From Candidatus Bathyarchaeota archaeon (GTDB taxonomy: Archaea; Thermoproteota; Bathyarchaeia; TCS64): a DNA stretch of 63,198 bases. Every line of letters starts with the position of its first letter. The first letter of the stretch is position 1. Both the position numbers and the translations under genes were made by a program. Below, in pieces: positions 55,524-63,198 of this stretch. Under the pieces are notes generated by a model. That model saw only the letters and a list, made by a program, of their open reading frames with translations. It was not told the DNA's origin and ran no database searches. The DNA is taken from contig JAGTRB010000013.1 of assembly GCA_018396865.1 (NCBI GenBank), positions 1 through 63,198 of the forward strand, in the 5' to 3' direction.

Positions 55524-55946
55524 ATGAACGATTTCAGACCGGTTATAATAGCCTTTACATGCAACTGGTGCGCATATGCCGGGGCGGACCTCGCAGGCAC
55601 GAGTAGGATCCAGTATCCAACGAACATCAGAATCATCAGATTAATGTGCACAGGTCGGCTTGAGCCCGAATTTATACTGGAGGCCTTCAAGCTCGGAGCC
55701 GACGGAGTCCTCGTCGGGGGCTGCCACCCAGGGGATTGTCACTATCTCGAGGGGAACTACAAGGCGGCCTATAGAGTAGCGATGGTTAAGGAGGTTTTGA
55801 GATCATTAGGCATCGAGCCTGAGAGGCTGAGGCTTGAATGGATATCAGCCTCGGAGGGGGGTAAATTCGCAGAGGTTGTCTCATCCTTTCTAGAGGAGAT
55901 TAGAAAGCTTGGACCAAGCCCCCTAAAGGAGTTCAAGGGGGGATAA
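55524..55946 (+). CDS. mvhD: F420-non-reducing hydrogenase iron-sulfur subunit D
   Basis: 140 residues with a [2Fe-2S] cluster, the electron bridge between the hydrogenase and HdrA. Cysteines C13/C16 (CNWCAYAGAD), C42 (MCTGRL), C67 (GGCHPGDC) and C72 fit MvhD/VhuD. The gene is 18 bases after hdrA and 10 before mvhG. MvhD-type proteins also serve formate dehydrogenases, but the following hydrogenase genes settle its partner here. Confidence 0.95.
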   Translation: MNDFRPVIIAFTCNWCAYAGADLAGTSRIQYPTNIRIIRLMCTGRLEPEFILEAFKLGADGVLVGGCHPGDCHYLEGNYKAAYRVAMVKEVLRSLGIEPERLRLEWISASEGGKFAEVVSSFLEEIRKLGPSPLKEFKGG

Positions 55947-55956
55947 GTGGAGAAGG

Positions 55957-56928
55957 ATGGGTGAAAGGTTGAAATTTGCGTTTTACTGGGCTGCGACCTG
56001 CGGTGGTTGCGATGTTGCGATCCTAGATCTCGCGGAGAGGATCCTAGAGGTCATAGAGATCGCCGAGATAGTCTTCTGGCCTATCGCCATGGACTTCAAA
56101 TATAAGGACCTAGAGGCCATAGGCGAGGGCGGCATAGATGTTGCTTTCTATGATGGGTCTGTGAGAAACTCTGAACATGAACACCTTGCCAAGGTTTTGA
56201 GGGAAAGGTCGAAGGTCTTGATCGCCTTCGGCACATGTGCATGTTATGGTGGAATACCCGGTTTAGCCAACATCTCGGATAGAGATGAGATCTTCAAGGT
56301 CGTATACAGGGAAACACCCTCAACAGTGAACCCCCAACTCACTGCTCCAACAACATGCATAAAAATAGACGATGTAACGCTAACTCTTCCTGAGTTCCAT
56401 GATTTCGTAAAACCTCTAAACCGGGTCGTTGATGTTGACTACTACATTCCAGGCTGCCCTCCACCCATCGAGCTAATATGGGAGGCGATCGAACGCATAA
56501 GAATTAACAAGCTCCCACCAAAGGGCTCTGTTATAGGTCCAAGATATTCATTATGTGAGGTTTGCAAGAGGAAGAGAGATGAACGAATCAAAATTAAACA
56601 TGTAAGAAGGGTTTATGAGGGGAGACCGGACCCTGAATTATGCTTCTTAGACCAAGGATACATCTGCCTTGGACCTGCAACTAGAGCCGGATGCGCAGGT
56701 GGGGAGGGGGGGAGATGCTTAAATGTGAATATGCCATGCCGAGGATGCACGGGGCCCCCTGGTGGCATAAAAGATCAAGGCGCAAGGATGATCAGTGCAC
56801 TGGCTTCGGTGATGGATCTGGAAATTCCACCTGAGAAGTTGAAGGAGATGTTTAAGGACCCCTTAGGAACATTCTACCGGTTCACATTGCCATCTTCGAT
56901 TCTAAGTAGGAGGGTTATCAAGAAGTGA
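55957..56928 (+). CDS. mvhG: [NiFe] hydrogenase small subunit
   Basis: 323 residues carrying the FeS chain of a group 3c hydrogenase. Proximal-cluster cysteines are C15/C18 (TCGGCD), the Cys in FGTCACYGG and in YIPGCPPP; additional cysteines in CEVCKRKR and CAGGEGGRCLNVNMPCRGC support the medial and distal clusters. No Tat signal, so a soluble cytoplasmic enzyme. The TGA overlaps the GTG of mvhA. Confidence 0.95.
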   Translation: MGERLKFAFYWAATCGGCDVAILDLAERILEVIEIAEIVFWPIAMDFKYKDLEAIGEGGIDVAFYDGSVRNSEHEHLAKVLRERSKVLIAFGTCACYGGIPGLANISDRDEIFKVVYRETPSTVNPQLTAPTTCIKIDDVTLTLPEFHDFVKPLNRVVDVDYYIPGCPPPIELIWEAIERIRINKLPPKGSVIGPRYSLCEVCKRKRDERIKIKHVRRVYEGRPDPELCFLDQGYICLGPATRAGCAGGEGGRCLNVNMPCRGCTGPPGGIKDQGARMISALASVMDLEIPPEKLKEMFKDPLGTFYRFTLPSSILSRRVIKK

Positions 56929-58415
56929 TCGATCGAGGAGACTCCGGAGAGAGGGGGAAGGTTGTAACGATCTCCCCCGTCACGAGGCTTGAAGGCCATG
57001 CAAAGGTCGAGATAATACTTGATGATAATGGAAACGTGCAGGATACTTACCTTCAAGTGGTAGAATTGAGGGGCTTTGAAAGATTCTGCCAAGGGAGGCT
57101 TGTTGAGGAGCTCCCGGGGATCATGCCAAGGATCTGCGGTGTATGCCCAAGCGCCCACCACATTGCCTCAGCTAAGGCTGTAGATGCTGTTTTTGGAGTT
57201 GAGCCGACTGAGACGGCGAAGAAGCTTAGGGAGCTCTTCTACTGTGCTCACATCATCCATTCACATATAGCCCACTTTTATGTATTGGCAGGGCCTGATC
57301 TCCTAGTTGGACCTACAGGAGATCCCAGGGAAAGAAACATTTTTGGCGTTTTTAAGAAGCTCGGAATGGAGTTCGGGAGGCAGATCATCACGAATAGGAA
57401 GTATGCCCAGAGGGTTCAGGAATTGATGGGTGGTAAGGCCACCCATCCCGTCTTCGGCCTTCCTGGGGGAGTCTCAAAGCCGTTGAGTGTGGAGGAGAGG
57501 GACATCGTTGAAGAGATGTTCAAGTCTATGCTTGATTTTGCGAGCACGGGCCTGAGCCTATGGGAAGACTCGATATTGAAGCAAGGGAACTATGTCGACC
57601 TTATTAAAGGCGACGCGTACTACCTTGAAACATACTATATTGGGATGGTTGATAGAAACAACAAGGTGAACTTCTATGAAGGAGAGATCAGAGCCGTTGA
57701 CCCTAAGGGAAGGGAGGCCGCAAGGTTCAAGCCTAAAGAATACCTAGACTTTATAGGAGAACATGTAGAGCCGTGGAGCTACCTCAAGTTCCCATTCTTG
57801 AAGAATATTGGATGGAGAGGCATTACTGATGGAGAAAAGAGCGGGGTTTACAGGGTCAACAGCCTCGCGAGGTTAAATGCCTCCGAAGGCATGGCAACAC
57901 CCCTAGCTCAAGAGGCCTACGAGAAAATGTACGAGTTTTTCGGAGGGAGACCCGTCCACGCAACCCTAGCATTTCACTGGGGGAGATTAATAGAGACATT
58001 ATACGCAGCTGAGAGAGGACTAGAGCTTTTGGCAGATCCAGAGATTATGGGTCAGGAGATTAAGGTAGATGTAGCGAGGCCTGTAGGAGAGGGAGTTGGG
58101 GTAGTAGAAGCCCCAAGGGGAACATTATACCACCATTACATAACTGATGATAAAGGCATTGTTCAAAAGGTGAACCTCATCGTAGCAACGGTCCAAAACA
58201 ATGCGGCCATGAGTCTATCCGTCAAGAAGGCCGCAAGCAACCTCATAAGAGGGTGGAAGGTTAGTGAAGGAATCCTAAACATGGTCGAGATGGCTATAAG
58301 AGCATATGATCCATGTTTTGGGTGCGCAACCCACACATTAATAGGTCAAATGCCTCTAGAATTGAACATTCGCAAGGCAGATGGAGAAATCTATAAAACA
58401 ATTATAAGACCATAG
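56925..58415 (+). CDS. mvhA: [NiFe] hydrogenase large subunit
   Basis: 496 residues. The four Ni ligands are C71 and C74 (RICGVCPSAHH) and C464 and C467 (DPCFGCATH). A tail of 26 residues after H470 is the expected peptide removed by the maturation protease encoded next. Start GTG at 56925 overlaps the mvhG stop by 4 bases. Group 3c affiliation follows from the HdrA-MvhD-MvhG neighbours. The role would be H2 oxidation coupled to ferredoxin and a second acceptor through HdrA. Confidence 0.96.
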   Translation: MIDRGDSGERGKVVTISPVTRLEGHAKVEIILDDNGNVQDTYLQVVELRGFERFCQGRLVEELPGIMPRICGVCPSAHHIASAKAVDAVFGVEPTETAKKLRELFYCAHIIHSHIAHFYVLAGPDLLVGPTGDPRERNIFGVFKKLGMEFGRQIITNRKYAQRVQELMGGKATHPVFGLPGGVSKPLSVEERDIVEEMFKSMLDFASTGLSLWEDSILKQGNYVDLIKGDAYYLETYYIGMVDRNNKVNFYEGEIRAVDPKGREAARFKPKEYLDFIGEHVEPWSYLKFPFLKNIGWRGITDGEKSGVYRVNSLARLNASEGMATPLAQEAYEKMYEFFGGRPVHATLAFHWGRLIETLYAAERGLELLADPEIMGQEIKVDVARPVGEGVGVVEAPRGTLYHHYITDDKGIVQKVNLIVATVQNNAAMSLSVKKAASNLIRGWKVSEGILNMVEMAIRAYDPCFGCATHTLIGQMPLELNIRKADGEIYKTIIRP

Positions 58416-58470
58416 AGCTATTCAGGGCTATATTTTAAGTATTATTATAAATTTCAAAAACTTCAGTACA

Positions 58471-58989
58471 TTGCAACGTGCCTATAAGTGTGAGACTGGG
58501 TTGAAGGTCTTGGTTTTAGGTGTGGGGAACCCAACGCTCGGGGATGACAGCTTAGGCCTGTACGTTGCGAGAGGGCTTAAAGAGAAGATCTCAGGAAAAA
58601 AATTGAAGATTGAAGTTGATATCGAGGAATCCAGTTTAGATTGGCTAACCATAGCTGAAAAGATGATTGGTTATGATGAAGCCATATTGATTGATACTTT
58701 GGTTGTAGTTGAGGAAAGATTGGAAGGAAAGATCTTTAAATTTGACCTTAAAGGGTCAGATGATCGACATAAGCGTTCCTACACACTTCACAACCTCGGC
58801 CTTCCATCAGCCCTTGAAATTATCAGAAACATTTCTCCCGAAGAAACTCCCAAAAAAATTATTGCAATTCTGGTTGGAATAAGAAAACCTAAAGAATATA
58901 GTGATAAATTAAGTCCAATTATTAAAAGAGCGGCACCTATGATAATTAAAGAAGTCTTAGACGAGATTTCAAAATCAAACAAACAATAA
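58471..58989 (+). CDS. Hydrogenase maturation protease
   Basis: 172 residues of the HyaD/HycI/FrcD peptidase family, which trims the large-subunit tail once Ni is in place. GVGNPTLGDDSLGLYVARGL is the signature, with the Ni-sensing Asp; VDIEESSLDWLTI and ILIDTLVVVEE follow. TTG at 58471 is a tentative start; TTG at 58501 is near the conserved beginning. It lies 55 bases after mvhA. No other hyp genes are present in the window. Confidence 0.9.
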   Translation: MQRAYKCETGLKVLVLGVGNPTLGDDSLGLYVARGLKEKISGKKLKIEVDIEESSLDWLTIAEKMIGYDEAILIDTLVVVEERLEGKIFKFDLKGSDDRHKRSYTLHNLGLPSALEIIRNISPEETPKKIIAILVGIRKPKEYSDKLSPIIKRAAPMIIKEVLDEISKSNKQ

Positions 58990-59284
58990 AATCTTCTGCC
59001 CCTTCCGCGAAAGGAGGAATTTGTCCATGACCGCCAACATCTCGACATAAGAGGTTCCGGCTAGTGGTAGGGTCTCACTGACGAGTTTGTATTCCAATCC
59101 CACGTACGATATTTTGGGTGGACTTGGCTGATGGTGCCTAGAATCATCTCCAACTCCTGGATAAGGCATCCTAGGGAGGACCCGGCACTTTATCCAAACG
59201 TTGAGTGTCTTTTTTAATCCAGTCTACGATTATTGGAGCTATTTTATAGAAAAGAGCGTTAAGAGTGCCTGCGCTTTTAAATAG

Positions 59285-59569
59285 TTAAGTTAAATTATTA
59301 TTATAGTAGGAGCGTCCACTCTCTGAGTTTCCCTGTAAGGGATCTACTTTTAACCCTTGGACTTCTAGGGCTGTTACACCTATTAGCGCCTTATTTATTA
59401 CATCTGAAATAAGCGCGGGCATGAGTTCGCTTTTTACCTCCAACTCTATCCATATCCTCGTGCGCTCAAGCTCCAGCCCTCCGGCACCAGTCTCAAACAC
59501 AGACTTTCCTGTTAGCTTAAGATCGAGGTCGAGAGCCATCTTAGAAAGGGACCAAGGTTCAGTCCCCAT
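59285..59569 (-). CDS. Hypothetical protein, 94 aa
   Basis: From ATG at 59569 on the minus strand. I do not recognise it. MALDLDLKLTGKSVFETG, then LELERTRIWIELEVKSELMPALISD and ALIGVTALEVQGLKVDP have the alternation of an alpha/beta protein, so it may be real. A longer frame from 59680 runs back through the tRNA-like 3' half and includes RVRIPPSALS, a translation of the T-arm, and is not credible as a start. No ribosome binding site stands out. Confidence 0.35.
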   Translation of the reverse strand: MGTEPWSLSKMALDLDLKLTGKSVFETGAGGLELERTRIWIELEVKSELMPALISDVINKALIGVTALEVQGLKVDPLQGNSESGRSYYNNNLT

Positions 59570-59581
59570 ACACCCTGAAAG

Positions 59582-59612
59582 TGCGGAGGGTGGGATTCGA
59601 ACCCGCCAGATC
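59582..59612 (-). pseudogene. tRNA-like 3' half (T-arm and acceptor)
   Basis: Minus strand: T-arm GCGGG-TTCGAAT-CCCAC, then CCTCCGC and discriminator A. It looks like the 3' end of a tRNA whose acceptor would begin GCGGAGG. The usual encoded CCA, present in both intact tRNAs here, is replaced by CTT. The matching 5' acceptor is not adjacent. It could be a degraded tRNA, an attachment-site remnant, or the 3' exon of a disrupted tRNA whose 5' part is at 59823-59861. Confidence 0.5.
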
Positions 59613-59672
59613 TTGGAGATATCTCCCGCAAAATATCCCCTCTTTTTCTGTTTTAATTTATTTTTATGCTTA
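59613..59672. repeat. Duplicated block, copy A
   Basis: About 60 bases beginning TTGGAGATATCTCCCGCAAA and running through TCTTTTTCTGTTTTAATTTA. It matches 59918-59976 with scattered changes. It contains GGAGATATCTCC, a perfect 12-base palindrome. On the minus strand it lies directly upstream of the tRNA-like 3' half. Confidence 0.7.
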
Positions 59673-59822
59673 AATAACACATACCTATGCGAACTCTATG
59701 TGCAAAAGGTAGATTCGATGAAATTTGCCTAAAATTTTATTCCATTTGGATTTATTGTTCTATGATGGCATCTAAGCTCCAGAATCATAGCTTGAGAGTA
59801 TAATCTTCCACACATTCAGGTA

Positions 59823-59861
59823 CTGGAAGGCGACGATGCTCTACCATTAAACCAAACCCCG
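59823..59861 (-). pseudogene. tRNA-Gly(UCC)-like 5' half
   Basis: Minus strand: CGGGGTT, TG, then D-arm GTTTAATGGTAGAGC with the G18G19 pair, then ATC GTCGC CTTCCAG. The CTTCCA loop with TCC resembles tRNA-Gly(UCC). Two extra bases lie between the D-arm and the anticodon stem, and the sequence after the loop does not supply a 3' stem strand. CTTCCA instead pairs with TGGAAG 13 bases on, as an intron-like hairpin would. A 3' half lies about 210 bases downstream. Confidence 0.45.
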
Positions 59862-59917
59862 AGGGATTACCTAGGGTCCTCCAAAAATAGGCCGTGGTTG
59901 CATATTCTCGCCTTAAA

Positions 59918-59976
59918 TTGGAGATATCCCCCGAAAAGCGCCCCTTTTTTCTGTTTTAGCTTATTTCCATCTTAAA
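59918..59976. repeat. Duplicated block, copy B
   Basis: TTGGAGATATCCCCCGAAAA through TTTTTTCTGTTTTAGCTTAT, homologous to copy A about 305 bases away. On the minus strand it is followed by GGCGAGAATATGCAACCACG, which may be a degraded version of the T-arm sequence next to copy A. This points to an old tandem duplication of a unit that included the tRNA 3' end. Confidence 0.65.
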
Positions 59977-60467
59977 ATTATCATATTTAGATTTGCTTTC
60001 AAAAATTTAGGATCAAGGATTAGATAGAAGTTTCAGGATATTGAATTGTCGAAGATAAAAGTGTCAATCATTTCAATCTTTCTAAGAAGTTCTCTTTCAA
60101 TCATTTAGACTAACTATAAACTAATATATGAAGTAATTAACTGTTCTGCTTTATGAATATGATTTGTAGGTTCGGGTTGATTTCCTAGAGAATTTCCGCA
60201 GACCTCTGGCCCCTTGAAACTCATATTGGATGCATTTTCTCTGGAGAGATTATGGTAACACTAATTTACGCGAGATTAGATGGTTCAAAGCTGAATAGGA
60301 GGGTGAGATCGAATGTTAATCGAGATTATATCGACAGTTACAAGCTAACTCTAATATGATTATAGAGTTGATGATAATAATTCTAATATTAAGAATTCAA
60401 GAAGATTATAAATGATATTGATTTGAAGAAAAAATAAAAAGGGTGGTAATGGGCTTCGGTTATTATC

Positions 60468-62777
60468 CTATTTAATGGATTTTCGTAAAGCGAGGTATGC
60501 TACTACAGCACCTATAAGAGCGCCGATTATACCTGTTGCAATCGATGTGTAGTATGCAGTAGTTATCGTATCCCTGACCTTTGCTATCTCGCTAGTGGTT
60601 GCATCTTTTACCTTTGCTATCTCGCTAGTGGTTGCATCTTTTACCTTTGCTATCTCGCTAGTGGTTTCGTTTTTCATCTTCGCCATTTCAACACTTAAAT
60701 CCTCTATAGATTTTCTTTCTTCAAGGGATGTTATTAGGTTTGTAAGCTCGTTAACGGCTATGTCTATGGAGTTTATGGTGACTTGAGAATCGATTGTGTC
60801 TCCGGAGAGGAAGGCTAGACATCTTATCATGAAGCCGTCTGGACCATAGCCTCCTAGGGCAGCATCAACACTGCCTAGGTAGCCCGGCCAACCAATCTCA
60901 CCCCTTAATGCGCTTAAAACAATTCCTAATCTTGTTTTGGTGAGATTTAGAAGTTGTAATAGGCCCATTCTTACCTCAGCGCCTGCATATTGGCGAGGAG
61001 GAGTCCCGTCTGGTGGAGTCCACTCTTCAACATATAGGAAGTTTATGTCCTCATTAACCCTTCGAATATTGGCTAAAACCATTTCTCGTAGTGAGTGAAC
61101 TTGTTCGAGTTCTCTGTCAACTTCGAAGCCCCTCCTTCTTAGCTCCAATAATCGCTTTTCTAATGATTGGAGGCCATCCAGTTTAGATTGAAGCATAGAC
61201 ATCATATTTGTGAGTTTCGTACAGGCGTCGGCGACCTCCTTGCAGTTTTCTGATAGATCACTTAGGAACCATGACCATTTATCTTGAGGTGTCATGCCGA
61301 ACGTTGACCTCTCCCTGGTGGTCACAGGTGTTACGAGTCGGTCTGGTGGCGATGGGAAGTCCTTTGAGATATCTTTTACAAGCCTTTCAACATCGCTCCT
61401 TAATGAGAGCACTTGTGATACGCCGTAGGATATTGGAAATGAGACCGGATTGAATGAGGGCTCAGAAACCTGCCAGTAGATTGCGTTCGCATAAATCTTG
61501 GCTTGAATATCTTCATCTCCCAGAAACTCTAGGCTGGGTCTGGTGCCTAGTTCTGGATGAGATCCTGAGACAACGACCTTGCCGTTCCCCATGTATCCCC
61601 CCATTATCGAGATCAATCCTTCTGAGATGCCCCTACCAAATAGAGTTTTCATCAATGTATCTCGGGTTGCATTTTTTTGAGCCCATACATTGGCATAGTA
61701 CTCCATGAAGGTGAAGTTTTCAGTCCAATCATAGAATGATGCAAGGGGGATTGGATTCGAGAACCATTGATCTTCCCATACCGTCGTTCCATTTGGAAGG
61801 ATTCTAGGCCACATTATATACCCCACTGGAACGGGTTTGAGCATTGGGCCTTGCCAGTGGACTACCGTAAAAGTTGTAGGTATCCCAAGCATTACAGGAT
61901 GTTTGGGATTTTCATTTTTGAGTATTATTAAGCCGATTCCTGGTGGATTATAGTAACCCGATATGTATGAGGGAGGTGGGGCCTCCTTTACCCAGGGAGT
62001 GCGCCAATCCGTCCATGAGCCAAACGGCATTGAGGTGTTTACATTTGCACAGTACCACCGACCCACCTGCAACCAATACTTCTCCGGCCAGCTCTCGTTT
62101 GGTGCTACACCGGCCGTTGCTATCGTCCCTGCACATGACGCGATCAGTCCTCCACCTTTAATAATGAATCTCTCTAATGCCTTGCAGCCCTCATATCCAA
62201 GAGAATAGATCTGTGGGAGGCTGTCTCCAGGAAACATAAATACATCATAATTGTCTAGGATCCCATTTCTTATGTCCATGCTCATCACGATATCGGCTTT
62301 GAAGCCTAGGGCTTCGACTAGGCCGTAGAAAGCGAAGCAATGTGAAACCTGGTCGCCGTGTATAGCTATCCTAGGAGGCTTTAAAACGAGGATACTCGCA
62401 TTGAACTCCCTCATTGCGCTCACTAATGGTATACCAGGAAATATTTTTGCAGTAGACTTAACCATACTATCGGCCTTTTCCGGCGTAAGAGTTCTCCATC
62501 CTATGCTCGGTGCTGTAACTGGAACGATAAAGCTGCCAGCTTCATAGACTGTGCCTTCAACTGTAAACTTTTCTTGTGCCCAATATACGGGAACTCCGGC
62601 ATATAGTAGGGTGTTTGCAAATCGAGTAGCATTCACCCAGTTCTTACTTGTCACAGGAATTACATAGGCGTATGGTAGAGCCTCAGCCTCTGAAGGGATA
62701 ATCTTAGCGACCGATGAGAGAACTAGAAAGAACCCAAGAAAAATGACAAGCCTTCTCATAATTTTCCCCATCTTCAT
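60468..62777 (-). CDS. Secreted, membrane-anchored glutamine-amidotransferase-like protein
   Basis: 769 residues. Signal peptide LVIFLGFFLVLSSVAKI (about 10-26). Residues 35-125 resemble the small domain found after M14 carboxypeptidases (AYVIPVTSKNWVNATRFANTLL, YEAGSFIVPVT). Residues 135-415 resemble the biotin-protein-ligase N-terminal/class I amidotransferase-like fold, with the nucleophile C215 in GGGLIASCAGT and H407/E409 in SGSHPELG. A helical, coiled-coil-rich part follows (530-720), then three TSEIAKVKDAT repeats and a terminal membrane helix (about 748-766) with RKSIK. It should sit on the cell surface. The substrate is unknown; I assign domains by motif only. Confidence 0.8.
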   Translation of the reverse strand: MKMGKIMRRLVIFLGFFLVLSSVAKIIPSEAEALPYAYVIPVTSKNWVNATRFANTLLYAGVPVYWAQEKFTVEGTVYEAGSFIVPVTAPSIGWRTLTPEKADSMVKSTAKIFPGIPLVSAMREFNASILVLKPPRIAIHGDQVSHCFAFYGLVEALGFKADIVMSMDIRNGILDNYDVFMFPGDSLPQIYSLGYEGCKALERFIIKGGGLIASCAGTIATAGVAPNESWPEKYWLQVGRWYCANVNTSMPFGSWTDWRTPWVKEAPPPSYISGYYNPPGIGLIILKNENPKHPVMLGIPTTFTVVHWQGPMLKPVPVGYIMWPRILPNGTTVWEDQWFSNPIPLASFYDWTENFTFMEYYANVWAQKNATRDTLMKTLFGRGISEGLISIMGGYMGNGKVVVSGSHPELGTRPSLEFLGDEDIQAKIYANAIYWQVSEPSFNPVSFPISYGVSQVLSLRSDVERLVKDISKDFPSPPDRLVTPVTTRERSTFGMTPQDKWSWFLSDLSENCKEVADACTKLTNMMSMLQSKLDGLQSLEKRLLELRRRGFEVDRELEQVHSLREMVLANIRRVNEDINFLYVEEWTPPDGTPPRQYAGAEVRMGLLQLLNLTKTRLGIVLSALRGEIGWPGYLGSVDAALGGYGPDGFMIRCLAFLSGDTIDSQVTINSIDIAVNELTNLITSLEERKSIEDLSVEMAKMKNETTSEIAKVKDATTSEIAKVKDATTSEIAKVRDTITTAYYTSIATGIIGALIGAVVAYLALRKSIK
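60577..60669. repeat. 33-bp tandem repeat in the stalk of the surface protein
   Basis: Unit ACCTTTGCTATCTCGCTAGT plus 13 bases; copies at 60577-60609 and 60610-60642 are identical and a third, partial copy runs from 60643 to about 60666. The unit is 11 codons, so changes in copy number keep the frame and would vary the length of the stalk between the catalytic domain and the membrane anchor. Confidence 0.9.
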
Positions 62778-63198
62778 TCATTTTATATTCTATTTAAAAA
62801 AATTTCGGTAAAATTACTACTTAAGAAGTTACATAATCTCTCTAAAGAAGCTTATAATATAGCTGTTATCTCTCTAAGCAGAAGCTGAGGATAGGATTTT
62901 ATGTTAAACTGCTGGAGGTAAAGGTCAGCTCGCCGTCTTTGGCCTTGTATCCAACCCATAGGATCCTCTCCACACTCAGGCCGAAGGGTGTTTAGTTCTT
63001 CTAGAGGCTAGCAATAGTTTTAGTCTGTGATTTCGAAGGGAGTTTAGTTCTTCAAGAATCGGAGGTCATAGCCTGAAGTTTCAATAGAAGGCTTATTTAC
63101 AATATAGTTTTCTCATATGTTGTAGAGGAGAGGATTCTTGGATCTAGACTTGATGTATAGCCAATTAGCAGAGGGCTAGGATCTTTTGGGGTATTTTA
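62778..63198. other. Spacer at the window end, two short repeats
   Basis: No gene is recognised. Two related 24-base sequences, CGAAGGGTGTTTAGTTCTTC at about 62983 and CGAAGGGAGTTTAGTTCTTC at about 63034, are about 50 bases apart. With only two copies this is not a CRISPR array. AT-rich DNA next to the surface-protein gene (62778-62870) should hold its promoter. Confidence 0.45.

Larger units (their letters stand above)
58990..60467. other. Gene-poor stretch with tRNA-like fragments and duplicated block
   Basis: This 1.5-kb AT-rich region between the hydrogenase protease and the surface protein holds no recognised full gene. It includes a 64-codon minus-strand frame (58975-59169; KISYVGLEYKLVSETLPLAG...) of unknown identity, the unknown frame at 59285-59569, two tRNA-like halves and a duplicated ~60-bp block. 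59990-60440 is AT-rich with no feature. The makeup suggests a site of insertion and decay. Confidence 0.55.

Noticed and set aside
59570-59680. N-terminal extension of the 59285 reading frame containing RVRIPPSALS.
   Set aside because: This peptide is what a tRNA T-arm gives when translated; the extension crosses the tRNA-like 3' half and is not coding.
62980-63060. Two 24-base related sequences about 50 bases apart, at first sight like CRISPR repeats.
   Set aside because: Only two imperfect copies, no palindromic character and no cas genes in the window.

Overview
The window looks like a chromosomal contig from an archaeon of the TACK group, most like Bathyarchaeia. The lineage is an inference from gene content and order, with no phylogeny behind it. 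Archaeal markers are ribosomal proteins S24e, S27ae, S2, L7Ae, S28e, L24e and S17e, RNA polymerase subunits N and K, a histone, two group II chaperonins, the archaeal mevalonate route with isopentenyl phosphate kinase, type I GGPP synthase and geranylgeranyl reductase, Trm1, RtcA, an Lhr helicase and tRNAs with encoded CCA. Many genes seem to start with TTG or GTG. The window also holds bacterial-type dnaK/grpE and a HdrA-Mvh hydrogenase cluster.

Layout. 1-660: S24e-S27ae, then a tRNA-Arg(UCU) with a 30-nt intron at the non-canonical position 29/30. 643-3888: a small integrated element bounded by a 19-bp repeat of the tRNA 3' end. It carries an intact tyrosine integrase, a transposase remnant, a RelE-type toxin with its probable antitoxin, and a second recombinase broken by a frameshift. 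3889-6590: AT-rich DNA with a lone GH3 glycosidase. 6591-8583: ThpR and an MgtE-like transporter. 8675-14321: RpoN-S2-Memo-mevalonate kinase-IPK-IDI2-GGPP synthase, a long lipid-precursor and translation operon. 14408-17522: GltX, L7Ae-S28e-L24e-Ndk. 17549-21375 (minus): GrpE-DnaK and PurB.

21497-24890: EtfB, EtfA fused to a 2[4Fe-4S] ferredoxin domain, and a GlcD-type FAD oxidase, resembling the electron-confurcating lactate dehydrogenase set. 25067-29640: amidohydrolase, LysA, a TtuA-like tRNA thiolase overlapping a TudS-like desulfidase. 29674-36716: an FtsX/LolCDE-type ABC exporter, tRNA-Glu(CUC), DUF4438, thermosome, geranylgeranyl reductase, histone, S17e. 36900-41306: NadM, a B3/B4-domain protein, RtcA, Trm1, RlmE-type methyltransferase. 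41303-48531: AroM, Lhr helicase, DUF1805, a metallo-beta-lactamase fold protein, a winged-helix regulator, a hotdog thioesterase, a FAH-family enzyme and a nitroreductase pseudogene. 48905-53134: second thermosome, RpoK, a small membrane protein, and a divergent proline racemase-family protein beside an ornithine cyclodeaminase-family protein.

53502-58989: HdrA-MvhD-MvhG-MvhA plus hydrogenase maturation protease, an operon that could couple H2 oxidation to flavin-based electron bifurcation; HdrB and HdrC are not here. 58990-60467 is a decayed stretch holding two tRNA-like half sequences in the right order on the minus strand and a duplicated ~60-bp block. 60468-62777 encodes a secreted, C-terminally anchored protein with a complete class I glutamine-amidotransferase-like Cys/His/Glu set and a 33-bp tandem repeat in its stalk.

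The strongest leads are the tRNA-Arg element, the disrupted tRNA region, the TtuA-TudS pair, the surface amidotransferase-like protein, and the proline racemase homologue that lacks its second catalytic cysteine.
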